This document shows, in pieces, positions 35,013 to 47,110 of a stretch of DNA of 64,000 nt (the stretch's first letter is position 1; every line of letters starts with the position of its first letter). The stretch is taken from NCBI GenBank assembly GCA_033439255.1, contig CM065885.1, positions 2,418,001 to 2,482,000 on the forward strand, written 5' to 3'. The stretch comes from Hericium rajendrae (lineage: Eukaryota; Basidiomycota; Agaricomycetes; Russulales; Hericiaceae). The position numbers and the translations under genes were made by a program. The notes under the pieces were generated by a model. The model ran no database searches. It worked only from the letters and a program-made list of their open reading frames with translations, and was not told where the DNA came from.

Positions 35013-38000
35013 TCAAGAAAGGGAAATGCTGCATATGGTGGGCGAAGCAAGCATAAACGATGGGGCAAAGGTGGCTTCAAGAAAAAATACCTCATTTTCT
35101 GGGCTGAGAGTCAGTACGTACATGGATAGACCAGCTGGGTGCACGTACCTCTTCTGCCTCTTTGCTGGCCTGGCTTCAGCTTCAGGCTGCGAGGCCAATC
35201 CAGATCGACGGCGCCCAGAAGCGATAGGGCCAAGCAAAAGGACTTCGAGCACGGAGGTGACATCCGCCACAGCATCCTCCCAAGACTTCTCATCTTCGAC
35301 CTCTTCAGACTCCCTGATTGCCATGCCCCAGAACGCCAAGGCAGCCACGACGCTCAGAAGGCCATTCTGCCCAGTAACATCAACCTTCTCCCAAGAAAGG
35401 TCCCGCGTAGGTGGTTTCAGCGCCGTCGAGTCTTTTTCAAGGCGAGCGGGGGGTTGAAGCGCACGCCACCAGACCCAGAATGCCTGCGCCATGGTGTCTG
35501 TGTCGCCGATGTCGTATGTGCGCCATGCCCTGGCCCACTGGATCCACTCAGCTACCACGGCAGGGCGACCCTTGGCATCGAGCCGTGGTCTGCCGTCCCC
35601 AGGCTGTTTTGCTCTAGACATCAGCATGGAGCTCAAAGAAGAAAGGCACCAAGGCTCACCGAAAATCCACGATTCTCCTCATGCTTGAAAAATGCCACTA
35701 GCAGCAAGCGCCAGCCGTCGCCAAAGTCCAGCCCCAGCAGAAACTTCAGGGAGCTGGAGAAGAGCACCGGCCATGAAGACGTGTCGAGGCCATTGAGGTC
35801 TACGCGCGAAATATCGTCGCGAAGGGCTTGCAAGGCAGGCAAGGACGCGGACGGTGCCTTCGAGGCAGTCAAGCCGTGCGTTTCGGACGCCGGCGTGGGA
35901 GGGCGCCCAGGAGGCGGAGACGGGGTGGGGGAGGGCAGAGGCGGGGTGGGGCGTGGCGAAGTCGAACGCGCCTGACGCGGACGGGCGGTCGCCGTGTCCG
36001 TCGCAGGCGTCTCCATCACGGCACCGTTCGCTGGCCTGATCGTCGTCGGCGCGCCCTTTGCGGATGAGGCCGGGGCGGTGTCCTTCACGGGCGAGGCCAT
36101 GGCTGACGCGTCCTTCGCGGGCGAGGCCATGGCTGACGCGTCCTTCGTAGGCGGGACAGTGGCCGACGGGGCCGTGGCGGGCGGGTCCTTCGCGGGCGGG
36201 GCTGTGGCGGGCGGGGCCGTGGCGGGCGTATCCTTTGCGCGCGTGTCCTCGGCGGGTGGGGCCGTGGCGGGCGCGTCCTTCGCGCGCGCATCCTCGGCGG
36301 GCGGGGCCGTGGCGGGCGCGTCCTTCGCGCGCGCATCCTCGGCGGGCGGGGCCGTGGCGGGCGTGTCCTTCGCGGGCGGGACCGTGGCAGACGGGGCCTC
36401 TGCGTACGAGGCCGTGGCGGATGGGGCCGTCATAGGCGTTTCCACCAACGCAGATGCAGTGGACCTCGTGCTACCACGAGAGCGGGCAGAGTTGCGGGGA
36501 CTAAATGCAGCCAAAGACAGCGGGACTGTCGGCGGCACTGCAAAGCGACTAAACATAGAGCCAGCAAGTGGAGGAGATGTGTTACCTGGCGAAGGAGGGG
36601 GGGATGGGGAAACAGGCGCAAAGGGACCCACGCCCCCCTCTTGAACTGGAGGGGACTGGGGGCGCGGGGACCTTGTAGTTGGCGTTGACAACGTTGATGG
36701 ACGAGGCACTGGTGTGAGAAGCGCTTCCGCGCCTTCTTGACTTGATTTGTCAGGCACCTGCGTGGCGTTTGGTGCGCTTGCTGCAATCCGGCGCGTTGCA
36801 AATTCAAAACAACGAAGTAAGTAGACATCCTGGCCATAGAGAAGACCTAGCACTCACGCAAAGCTGCACGCGAGAACTTTCTAAACAACGAAGCAGCCGT
36901 GTTGTAGCCCACCTTGTCAAAGTGCGGCCATATCTCATCGACCAAACCGCGCTTGTATCCTGCATGGACACTCCAAGGCAAGTCAACTCCTTGCAAAGTG
37001 GAAGGCGAAGGTGAGTCACCCATACCTCATAACGTCGATCTCGCCTTCATTTTCTTCATAACCACCCCCCATCATAATAGTCACCACCGTCCCGAGCCGC
37101 TCCGCGATTAGTTCTGCGATCGGCTGCAAGAACTCGTACGACGATCTCAAGGCCCTATAGGTACGTCAGCGTGCGGTTTCCGAGAAGGTGGGCAGCACCA
37201 CTCACAAGCGTTGGTCCTCGGGCGCCACAGGAGCGTCGACACGCCGGTTGTAATCATCCATCGCCGCTGCGTGTCGTTCCTCCGCGATCCTTCTGATGGA
37301 GGCCTTGAACTCTGGGTCCTCGGCTTCCCATTTCTGTCGCGCGAATTCCGCTCTGAAGTTAATGTCTCGGTTCGACTTCTCTGGATCGGCGGTGTCAGCA
37401 TTCAGGCCGAGCTCTGCAGCCCTCACCTTCCACCCTTCCTTCAGCTTCTCTTGCCAGAACAAAGACATATATGTCTGCCAATCGGTTTTCTTCTTCGGCG
37501 GCTTCACAAGTTGGCGAATGAGCACGGAGAACGAATCGGCACGGACACCGACAGAAGGCGCGGGAGAATTGGAGGGGTTGGATGTCGATGTCGACGCGGA
37601 CGCCAGCATTGACGACACCGCGGAAGCCGCAGACGCGGCGGGCGCGGTGGTTGTCAACTTCCTCTCCTTGTGCTGGTAAAAGCGCTTGATTTTCTATCGA
37701 CAGGTGAGCATTGCATCTCAAGCCGTCAAGAAATATACTCACATCCCGTACGTCTTTATATATCCCCTCCTTCCTCGCTCTCTCCTCCGTCGACTCGCCT
37801 TCGTGATCGCTAGGATTGTCGAGGTCAGAGTCGGGCGGGTCGGCGAGGTCCTCGGGGAGGATATCGTTCAGCACGGCGTCATAGCCGTACTTTCGTATCA
37901 TGAGCCGAGTGATGCGCGTGTAGAAGGCGTTCGCCCCGTCTTTGTCCTTCGCCACCTTACGATATTCGGAGCGGCGCACTGAGAGAAATTGAAGACGAGG

Positions 38001-38060
38001 TCCTTGTGCCCATGCTGGGCGCCCAGGCGGTCTCTTCACACGTTTGGGAGGTTTGTTCAT
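35013..38060 (-). CDS. Large protein of an unrecognised Agaricomycete family (member 2)
   Basis: Related to the gene at 28.9-32.3 kb. It starts MNKPPKRVKRPPGRPAWAQG and continues with FYTRITRLMIRKYGYDAVLN, the acidic ADPPDSDLDNPSDHEGEST, and DVRDKIKRFYQHKERK. The helical domain has DWQTYMSLFWQEKLKEGW, FRAEFARQKWEAEDPEFK and IRRIAEERHAAAMDDYNRR, and is followed by AELIAERLGTVVTIMMGGG and VDEIWPHFDKVGYNTAASLF. A long Ala/Thr/Pro/Lys-rich repeat region comes next. The conserved end has WPVLFSSSLKFLLGLDFGDG, WRLLLVAFFKHEE and WEKVDVTGQNGLLSVVAALA, then a basic RPAKRQKR. At least six short introns were placed by eye. Function is unknown. The N-terminal start could also be 13 codons upstream at 38099. 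Confidence 0.6.
36085..36410 (-). repeat. In-frame Ala/Pro/Lys coding minisatellite
   Basis: Inside the second large gene. Units of the type ATAPPAEDARAKDAP (15 codons, with shorter versions such as PPAKD and PSATVPP) are repeated many times without breaking the frame. The DNA unit is GC-rich, and neighbouring units are nearly identical, pointing to recent slippage. Confidence 0.75.
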
Positions 38061-38286
38061 CTGGTAGAGTGTGCTGTCGTGAGAGACGTGTGATCCCAAT
38101 GGTCCGAAGGGTCTGTTGACGGGTTAAAACCCCCTGGGTGGTCCTCATATGCCTATGCCCCACAAGTTTGGTGCAGGCAGGCCTTGGTCTCTGGCTCGCT
38201 TATGTCTGGATCCAATGTTTCATACTGAATAAATATCGGCTACATTTTTAGAGAGGTACAACCAGGGGTTGCTAAGCCTATACATT

Positions 38287-39577
38287 CTAAGCTACTGGTA
38301 GCTGGTGTGAGAAGCCATCTTCTCCGGTTGGAGATCCCCATGCAACCCAGAGCCGACGATTATATTCAGAGATGGCTGCGAAATAATCAGAAAATCCAAT
38401 GATATGGCCACCGTCTTTCTCGCCAGCCGTTTCCTCATTTGCATCATCCCTGTCCGGTATTGAGTGAGCAGCTACCGATACTGAAAGTTGGCAGGAATTC
38501 ATACCAAAACAAATAAACTCCAGGCTTTGAGCCATTAAAGACAACCCAGCAGTATTCCGGGCGTCGATCTCTGAGCGCGGTTGTAAAGTAATGTGGCGGC
38601 CTGTATTTGCATAAGTCGCCAGAAACGGAGCGCCCGTGAGGCCAATTTGAAACACGTACGGAAGGCCCTGGGCGCAAAGTGCCTCTGATTGAAAGCGTTG
38701 CCGAGTCCCGTCAGGGTGGTAGATCCACACCGCCCGTGCATCCATTGCCTTCTTCCATAGCTCGACTGCGGCAGGACGGCCGGCAACCGATTTGTACACG
38801 GTTCGACGCGGGTTGTCTGAAGTGTTAAGGGCATCGTCCAGGGCGTTGTGCCTCAAAGGAGTTCAGTACAGCAACCCGCTGAAAGCCGTCAAAAACTCAC
38901 TTGTTAGAATATATTCCAGGTATTGGTCCAACCAGAACAACCCAGTATGTCCGATGAGCGCGCTCTGTGGAAACAATGAGCGCGGAGCAGGCAAAACGGG
39001 AAAGAGGCTCACCATCAGGATCATAGTCGTCGCCAAGTGGGAAAAACCCATCCCCAGATGCGCCGTCGGCTGTGCGTATGACATCGACGTCAGGATCAGG
39101 GCCTACATTTCGCATCGGGCCACCCTCTCTGCCTAGCGCTGGCGAGTGGCTCCGCTCCCCACTTTCGTCGACACCGGCGCGGTCGTCGTGCTCACGCCGT
39201 GGAACGCGAACGTGGCTGGTATCCGTGCTCGGGCCATGGGGGCAACGGGCCTGGTTTGTGGAGACATGTCTGAATGAGGTTAGGTGATGGGTGCCGGCCG
39301 GCTGCACTGAGGCGTCCTCAAAGCGAACTCTGCGGGATCGAAATGGAAACGAATCGGCTGTTTGGATAGCAGCACCCTCTTGGAGTGGAACGCCGTCGTT
39401 ACCATGGACACCGGTGCACCTGCACTGCTGCGCCTGGACAGGGCGTTCCACACCTGCGTCTCCTGCGTGACGCTCAGCCGTGCCTTGTCTACTCCAGCTG
39501 TAGGTCACAGTCAGGCTATCAGCGGTTTCGACGAGCGCGGCTATGTCGCCAGAGATGGTGAAAGAAAGGGACGACAT
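38287..39577 (-). CDS. Protein with two RNase H1 N-terminal-like modules
   Basis: Model from ATG 39575-39577 (MSSLSFTISGDIAALVETAD) through a charged, disordered N-terminal half ending DDYDPD. Module 1 follows an intron: AHRTYWVVLVGPIPGIYSNK, then after another intron LDDALNTSDNPRRTVYKSV and AAVELWKKA. Module 2 is RRPEYCWVVFNGSKPGVYLF, then after a 55-base intron DGGHIIGFSDYFAAISEYN, ending near SHQLPVA. The pattern Y-x-V-V-x-x-G-x-x-P-G-I/V-Y, with a later A..+Y/F block, is that of the RNase H1 N-terminal (viroplasmin-like) fold, which binds RNA:DNA hybrids and double-stranded RNA. No RNase H catalytic domain is present. A three-module relative lies at 48.1-49.5 kb. The hybrid-binding role is inferred from the fold. 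Confidence 0.6.
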
Positions 39578-41177
39578 TCGGGAGAAAGCGAACTATGGGG
39601 AAAGGAGCAGCATACCGAACCAGCCCCTTCAAATTGACAGCAGTTCCAACGGCGTCTGCTCGCTTAGCCTTCCGATCGCGGCGCAGACAGCGCCTCGTGC
39701 GCACTATGCCCTACCTGTGGTTATGTCCAAGCGAATGCATGACAGATGGCTGAAGGCGAGATACGCGCACCTTCGAGAAGCCCTTCAACGTAACGTAGTT
39801 ATTTCTCGATCCCCGTAGATAGCTCCAGCGAAATGAGATGGGAGGGTTGCGTGCATCATAGGACACAGTTATGCAAACGGAGGACACTTGCTGCGTCAGA
39901 AACATCAGCCATGATACAGGCAGCGCATAACTGCTTCGCAGACTCACTATGCTTAGGAGGTCGACTTGCATCAAATTCACTGACGTTATTTGAGATGAAA
40001 CCAGGATAAAAAGAAAGAGTTAGCCGGATCGAAGTGGACGAGTGCGCGTTGAAAGCGTACCGGCCGTTCATCGCATCTACCCCATCCACGCAGATCAGGC
40101 GGTATGCTGCCGCACGTACGATATTCCCCAGTTTGAGTTTGACATTTAGTCAACAGCTCTGGGCTAGATGGCGTATTATGATAGCGAAAGGGAGTCGGAA
40201 AACAGCGAATCGAGACGGAAGCTGCAGAATGTCCAGGCATAATATTGTAACGCCGCGAGTTTTGGAATCGGGACATCCGCGACGTCGCGTCCCGCTTCCA
40301 GACAAAGCTTGATTCCACCTTGTGAAGATGCAGATGTCTTTTTAGTCTTAAGCAGGCTGAAGACGATATTTATTATCAGTCGATCTTCGCGTATGAGGCT
40401 AAACGTTCCCTTGAAAGTATCACAGATGTAAGCCAAACGACTGCTCAAGTTCGGCAATTAGAGCGATGCATTACGACGCCGTTTTCTGGAGGCCAACGGG
40501 CTCACGCGTTTCACGAAGCGTATGTTAAATTACATCGACCACGAAGGGCGCAATCACGCGTTTGGAACTTGGAAGCACGGCCAAGCGTGTGCTATGCGAA
40601 TCAACGTGAATTTGTGCTGTGTGACTGAGATTAATCACGACGCGACAGCTCCACTGATGCGCGCGCCGCGCTCCTTCCTTCGCTGCAACCGTCTGATACT
40701 TAGACGAGACTACGCACTTTCCTCTCTCCCCATCCCTCGCCCCTCATTCTCCCCTTACGCCATCGTCTCGACCGTCCTCTATCTGCCCGGCACAACGCCC
40801 TTGAGGTGTGTGATTTTTTCTGCGACATATCCCTCCCCTTTTCTGCCTTTCTCCCTTCGCGTTCACCCGTTGGAACCCCCCCTCACCGTCCGTATGGAGT
40901 CGACCCCGGCACCGACGCGACGCACGAGGGACATGGAGAGGCCCGGGCTCATTTTCATTTTTCGCCGTGATATTGCACGTCGCCAGGCCTGCCTGTCCGT
41001 AAGGAGTCGACCCCGGCACCGACGCGACACGGCGCTGGCGACGCGTCTTTTTCGCGTTTTTCAACCCCATTTCTCCCTTAGCTACGTGCTGCGCCATAGG
41101 ATATGTTTCAATTGTCCATATACCTCTTTCTGACGCGCTATTCCTTTCCCCTTTGCCTTGCAGCACCTGAGCGCAAC
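39578..41177. other. Upstream region of KDZ copy A
   Basis: Contains the unseen left end of KDZ copy A and the promoter of its dioxygenase gene. A ~34-base direct repeat (GTCCGTAWGGAGTCGACCCC and onward) occurs at 40888 and again at 40995. The plus-strand open frame at 40522-41133 has no family signal. No inverted copy of the right-hand terminus was found, so the left boundary is not defined. Confidence 0.45.
41041..41046. promoter_or_regulatory. ACGCGT (MCB-like) site upstream of dioxygenase A
   Basis: ACGCGT followed by CTTTTTCGCG, about 135 bases upstream of the dioxygenase start. ACGCGT is the core bound by the MBF G1/S factor in fungi. Use here is inferred. Confidence 0.35.
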
Positions 41178-43131
41178 ATGTCGAGGGTGGTGGGTTCTAT
41201 TCTGTCCCTCGCCGCCCTTCCAGCTATTGATTCAAGCACAGACCCGGTCCAAGCGCGTCTTCTCTCCATACGATGCCTTGCTCCAAGCCCCTGCCGCATT
41301 CGACTTCGACGCAATCATCGCCGACGCGCTCACGGATCAACGGGGGACTGGGGATGATGGGGCCCGCCCTGCTGCCGACCAAACTGCAAAAGCAAAAGCC
41401 GCGCCCATCCAGCCCGCCGTTCCCGGGCCCTCCTGTTCCCCAGGCGGCCACACCGCTCCCCATACAATGCACGCCAGCCCCGCTTCATCACATGAAGAGG
41501 AGCAGGACACACCGCCCCTCCTCATTGTGGTCCCACGAACCCCGCCACGTCGCCGCCTTCCCTTTCCCGCGTTCGACGGGCCACTCACACCTGTCGGCGG
41601 CAGTCCGGCTGGCGTGTTCTCCAAGCCCCTGCAGGTGCCGCTCCAATTCCCTGCACACGCCGGGGCGTTCGCGGGGGCCTCTACCACACATCCCCCATCA
41701 AATCCACCCTCCCCACCGCGCAAGGTATTTCCCAAGTCATGTGCAGCTGCTCGAAAAGCACCGCTTCCCTCGAAGGCCGGCGGGTCCTCTAGCGGCGAGT
41801 CAATGGACCAAGGATCGGGAAGGCAACGCCACCAGCGCCAGAAGCGAAAGGCCAAGCGAGACGCGGCGGCGAAAGGGGCTGCGAAGGGCTATGCCCTGCG
41901 CCGTTCCGTGCTGAAAAAGCATGCGATGCCCTACGCCGTCGACATTGGCGGCGATGCCGAGGACCTGCCGCATTGCGAAGGGGCTTGGCTTGGCAACTTG
42001 CACACGAAGTTAGGGGAAGTAGACATGTCCTTGCAGAGCCTGAAGGCGCGCGGGTTCCGGTATTTTGCCTGGGATGGAAGGTGGGTATGCTGATGCCCTC
42101 TCATATGTCCTCGCCTGACGCTTTGGCCATAGGCGAAGGGTCTTGATTATCGACAGGCGGGCTCGAATTGTGGCCTCCCTTGCTGGGAGGCCTAACGACC
42201 CGAGGTGGGATCAGGCATGTGGGCGAGTTGTGCACGCGATGGACATTGCCAATGGGGAGATGGTGCTGCACGGAGAAACTTCAGCAGAGAAAAACCGCCG
42301 GGGCCGCTACGGCTTCGTGAGTACCGGGGTATCTTTCGGCTGTGGCCAGACGGTGCGTTCTCCCCTTGATAAGCTCGAAACATGTTCGCTCATGCTTTTC
42401 TCAGCGCCCAAAGAACTTGCGAGAGGATTCAAAGCGAAACCAAGGTGCTTTGCAGCACCTGCTTGCCAACCCGGACCTGCACCGCATGTCAAAATTTATG
42501 TCTGGTACGCCCTTCATCGTCGTCGCATCGCCCTTTGCCCTTCTGACTGGGCTTAGCCACGTTTGGGCTGGGTGCACCCAAGCTGTACAACCACTACTAC
42601 GAGACCCTTGAGGCCATCATCAAGCGGCAGCCCGAGCTTCAAGTGCCCTTCGGGAGCCCCGTCTATGCAGCGTGCTCATTCAATTTTGGGCCGCATGTTT
42701 CATGTGCAATGCACTTGGACTCGTCAAACCTTCCGTACGGCTGGTGCTCAATTTTAGCCTTGGGAAACTTCAACCCGGACCGCAGTGCCATGCTTGTGCT
42801 CGCGAAGCTCGGCCTCGTCATTCACTATCCCCCCGGTTCCGTCGTGCACATTCCCTCAGGGAGCGTGCCACACGGCAACACCCCACTCCACCCTGAAGAC
42901 TCGCGGAGCTCGTTCACGCAGTACAGCGCTGGGGCCTTGTTCCGCTATGTTGACTACGGGTTTCGTCACGAGCATGAGGTCATAGAGCAGGATCCTGCTG
43001 AGTGGGAGAGAATTTTGAGGGAGCGACCTGGGCGCTGGTCTCATTGCATGGGGTTTTTTTCACATCGTGACGAGCTGGAAAAAGACATAGAAAATGTATT
43101 TACAGATGTCGGCGCTTCACCTACGAAATAA
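41178..43131 (+). CDS. TET/JBP family 2OG-Fe(II) dioxygenase (copy A)
   Basis: Predicted nuclear enzyme that oxidises 5-methylcytosine in DNA using 2-oxoglutarate, O2 and Fe(II), as shown for a Coprinopsis homologue. A Pro/Ser-rich, disordered N-terminus leads to a basic stretch (RQKRKAKRDAAAK, likely nuclear signal). The domain starts near LKARGFRYFAWDGR and VLIIDRRARIVASLAGRP. GRYGFVSTGVSFGCGQ precedes the core. Iron ligands are visible as H-x-D in CAMHLDSSNLPYGWC (codons at 42712 and 42718) and the second His in IPSGSVPHGNTP (42871); the Arg in SAGALFRYVDYG would bind 2-oxoglutarate. Four introns are read. The first uses an unusual GTGGTG donor and gives MSRTRSKRVFSPYDALL, which lines up with copy B; a start at 41158 without that intron is the alternative. 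Confidence 0.82.
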
Positions 43132-43184
43132 ACATGCGCCTTGCGGCAGGCGTCTGCGACTGCGCGAGTCACGTTACTTTCACG

Positions 43185-43223
43185 ACGCGTCTTTGTTGAT
43201 CATCGCGTCTTTGCGGAACGCGT
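43185..43223. promoter_or_regulatory. Repeated CGCGTCTTTG motifs before transposase A
   Basis: Three CGCGTCTTTG words lie within 50 bases, two of them as ACGCGTCTTTG (43185, 43218). They sit between the dioxygenase stop and the transposase start. The same word type occurs upstream of the dioxygenase (41041). They could be cell-cycle (MCB) sites or transposase-binding sites; which is unknown. Confidence 0.35.
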
Positions 43224-43368
43224 CTTTGTTGAGGGCCTACAGAGTGTGTGGGCCGTGAGACCACCTCTCTTGTTCCTGTGCCGCTCGAGCCGCTTCGTCC
43301 CGCGGGCCTCCTCCCCTCGTCGCCTCCTCTACGTCCCGTCCATTTCCACCCTCACTTTCAGTCTTGAC

Positions 43369-46300
43369 ATGTCAAGCTCGCGTTCGAAATCCAATTCAAA
43401 GAAACGAGTCGCTCCCAAGGGTTTTTTTGAGCAAACCGAAAAGGCTCAGGCGCGCTCTATCGTCCTCATGGCTTCGAAGGACGGCAGGCGCATAGTCGCT
43501 GAGAAGACACTTGTGAAGCCGACGCCAGCTCCCCTCATACCGGCTGCCTCCGCTCTTGACGACGCGGCTGCACCTACGACGCCAGATTACGAGGGTATTC
43601 AGCACGACGCCTTCGACGATATTGAAGATGTGGATCAAGCCTACGATAATCCTGTGGTCGACGCTGATGAAGATGGCGTCATACAAGTTTCCGCGGATGA
43701 TGTCCCGGCACGTCGTTATGAAAATTCCGTAAGTGTTTATAAACCTTGTGTACTGAGATCTATTCTGATGTTTTCTGCAGGATTTCCCTCTGAAGGCGTG
43801 GAGGCCCTTTATGGATGAATATTTGGACGAGCTGTTGCGGTTGGAGGGTCGAGGGCAGGATTCCGGGTCCACCATGTGCGCTCGCTGCCAATCCGACGCA
43901 TCGACGCCATGCATACGTTGTCACAGTTGCTTTGGGGGGTGGTTAATTTGTGAGCAGTGCGCAGCGGATTGCCACAGATACCATCCGCTGCACGATATCA
44001 AGGTCCGTACCTTGCAGCTTTTTTTTTTTCCACGTCACTGACGCCGGATGTCAGAAATGGGAGGGCGGGTTTTTTACACACGTATCCCTCGCATCACTCG
44101 GCATGCGCATTCAATTAGGACACCCAGTGGGCGAGGTCTGCGGCCTTCGGCAGCCTGTTGAAAAGACGTTCACGGTGATACACACCAACGGCATCCATCG
44201 CGTGAACGTCGACTTCTGCAGGTGCTCCGCCAATGCAGGGGTCCACCCCGGAAACAGTTGCTTCGCCGCCGCTGGTGGCCGGCAACCTTGCTCGAGCCTC
44301 AGACGTGCGCGACGTTTGAGGTTCTGGAGCTTTTCCACCTGCTGTCTCTTCAGGGAAAGACGAACGCGTACGACTTCTATAAAACCTTGGAGCTTGTAAC
44401 GGATAACGTGAACCCGTCAAATCTTCCGGTTTGTCTTATTATCCTCGGTCTGGCCCATGTGCTGATATTGGATCAGAATCGCCTTGCAAGTTTCACGCTG
44501 ATGGCCCGCCAGTGGCGCGTCATGAAGGCTTTCAAGCACGGGGGCCGAGGCCACGAGCACAGCGGGGTTGGCGGGACGGCCAAGGGCGAGCTTGCCCTGA
44601 TGTGCCCGGCCTGTCCGCATCCCGGCATCAATCTGCCGAGCGACTGGGAGAGCGACCCTGATGCCAGGTGCGCATACTGCTCCCTTGAATGCATTCGCGC
44701 TGACCGCATCTCAGATGGCTTTATCGCCGTTGCTTGGCCATCGATGCCAACTTCCGCTTGAAGAACCGGCTGCGATCTTCAAATGAGCGGGACCCCGGTT
44801 TGCTCACAGGATATGCATACTTCGTTCCGGACGAGAGCTACGAGGAGCACATCATGGAACATGTGGATGAGGCCGAGGTGCGTTCCCGTTTGCCGTGTGC
44901 CGGCGTTGGGCGGCCTTGCTTAAGGGCCTTGGTTTAGATCAGCACCTGCGCAGGGTTTGCCGCGATTGCAAATGCCAACAACAAGAAGACGAAGGGGCTT
45001 CGGACGACGGGGGTGGGCGGCGTTTTTGACTCGCGACATGGGTTTTGGATGGCAAACGGGCTGGGTGACTTGCAGCGGGCGAAAGGTGGGTCTCAGTTGC
45101 TCTTGCTATTCGAGCTTAGCTCACCACAGGCCTAGATACTGCAACATGGACTTCGTGTTCTTTAGCGTCGTGGCGCTGATCCTAAACGTTGCGTTCCTCA
45201 TCTCCTACGACATCGCTTGCCAGTGGTCAAGGAAGTTTTTTGAACGCATGGCTGCCCTCCCTCCTTTCCTTCAAAAGTCTATTCCTAAAGAAAGCATCGA
45301 CTTCGCCGTGCCAAAATTCCACTTGTCCGCCCATGAAGACAAATGCCAGGCGCCGTATAGTCTTCATTACAAATACGGTGCAGGGCAGACGGACGGTGAG
45401 GCCCCAGAGCGCAACTGGGCGAACACGAACGGCGCAGCTGCAAGTACAAAAGAGATGGGGCCTGGAGGAAGGCATGACACCTTAGATGACCACTGCGGGC
45501 ATGCAAATTGGCGGCAAACGGTTCAGCTTGGTGGGTCCAAGCTCTTCTCGATCAGTCGGTTTTGCGCTGACACATCGATGCGCTTTGGCTAGGGCCGCAG
45601 CTTCAACGGCGCCTGAAGGTCGCCATAGCGGAGGCCGGTGAACAGCAGGAGATATTCGAAGGCTACACCGCCGCGCTTGAGGAAATGCATGGTGACCAAA
45701 TTGCACAATGGAGGGAATCTGTCGAACAATGGGAGTTAAACCGCGCGGGTACCAACCCTTATGTGTGCTCGCAGGACAGTGAGTTTCCCAGCCCCTCTGA
45801 ATGCTCATATATTGATCTGCAATAAAGAGGCATTGCTCGCGGAGATCAAGGAGCGTATCGATCAACATATGAATGGGGCAGGAAGCAGCCGTGCTAGCGA
45901 GGAATCGCAGCCAGGTGCGGGCGCTTTCTTGACGTTGGGACTGAAGATTGAAGGCATGCAGTAAGCGGCTGTTTGCCTACACCTAGTCTAATGGCTAACC
46001 GCTTTGAAGGGCAAACCTCCGCAAGCCTGCAGGTGATGCAGACGAAACGCGGCGCCAAGAGGCCCGCAACACCCTCCTCAAGCTGATCCGACGCTTTCGA
46101 TCTGAGCAAGAGATCCACATGCCGCGCGTGTCCCGTCTTATGGAGCCCGACGAGGACGGCCGAGCAAACTCAACACGCCTTCCTGAGGACATCAAGCTGT
46201 ATCTACCCTCTGGACTTTCGATCGCCACGCGACCCGAGCATTGTGAACCAGCTCTATCACAGCTGGAGGCCGATTTGCGGTACGCTAGCGCACTGGAGGC

Positions 46301-47110
46301 CCTCGACGAGCTTCGCAGGCAGCTCCGAGTTCGCACCTGGATGACTAGGTTCAAGATAAACAACATCACCGGCCAGGGACCGAACACCAGAGCGCGTTCC
46401 CTTCAAGCTGCGATTGACCGCCGTGTCAATAAGGCGGCAGCAAGCTATACTCGCGCTCGTGAAGCCTACCGTCGGCTTGTCGGACCAGGTGATTGGGAGG
46501 AGAAGCTCCGCGAGTTGAAGGATGAAGACAAGCGGGGCCTTGGCGAGCGAGTTTTGAAGAACCGGGAGGCTATGGAGGAGAACCATGTCAGGGAGATTGC
46601 GGGGATGCCGGAGGTTGTTGTGCCAGGAGAAAGGACTGGCGAAAGCAGGCATAAGCTTTCGTGGATCTGGCATTCGATGTCGGAAGGCAGCATTGGGGAT
46701 GAGGTGCTGAACGAAGGTGAGCCGGGATCCCTGGGTGCCTACATGCCATGCTAATTATGCATGTAGATTTTCGTATTGAGTGGCTTAAGGCCAGGGCACG
46801 AGCAGTTCGCTGGCGAGAGGAGGTCCAGCTGTTGTCCTCGGAGATATCGTGCGCCATACGGTTCTTCATTTGGAAAGCAGGCTGGTGGGTTCAAAAAGCA
46901 AATCGGCGCAAGAATATGCCATCCGACAACTCAATTTCCACAAGGCGTCCTGATGCAGAGCTGTGGGAAGGGCTGGTGTCATATGCCATCCATCACGCTA
47001 CGATGTATGATGGCCTCGCATCGTCGATTCGAAGCCTCACCAGCGAGGTTCAAGAGCAAGCACTGAAGTTTTTGGGGAGGTCTAACACCGCCAGCCCCCG
47101 CATAGCTTAG
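43369..47110 (+). pseudogene. KDZ transposase, copy A (frames damaged)
   Basis: A large transposase that would cut and join the element ends in the nucleus. Starts MSSSRSKSNSKKRVAPKGFF. A zinc cluster follows (MCARCQSDASTPCIRCHSC, then CEQCAADCHRYHPLHD). The CxC2 domain has HTNGIHRVNVDFCRC, and QGKTNAYDFYKTLELVTDN later. The RNase H-like core shows LAIDANFRLKNRLR (first Asp), SYDIACQWSRKF (second Asp), VPKFHLSAHEDKC and EAPERNWANTNGAAA with STKEMGPGGRHDTLDD (third acidic residue region). A helical C-terminus ends after DFRIEWLKARARAVRWREEV. Compared with copy C it has one base fewer in a C-run near 44250 (in the CxC2 domain) and one fewer in a G-run near 45080 (LQRGER region). Both shift the frame, unless they are assembly errors. 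Introns are short. Confidence 0.75.

Noticed and set aside
40522-41133. A 203-codon plus-strand open frame upstream of dioxygenase A
   Set aside because: It has no family signal, overlaps promoter-like motifs and direct repeats, and lacks splice support.
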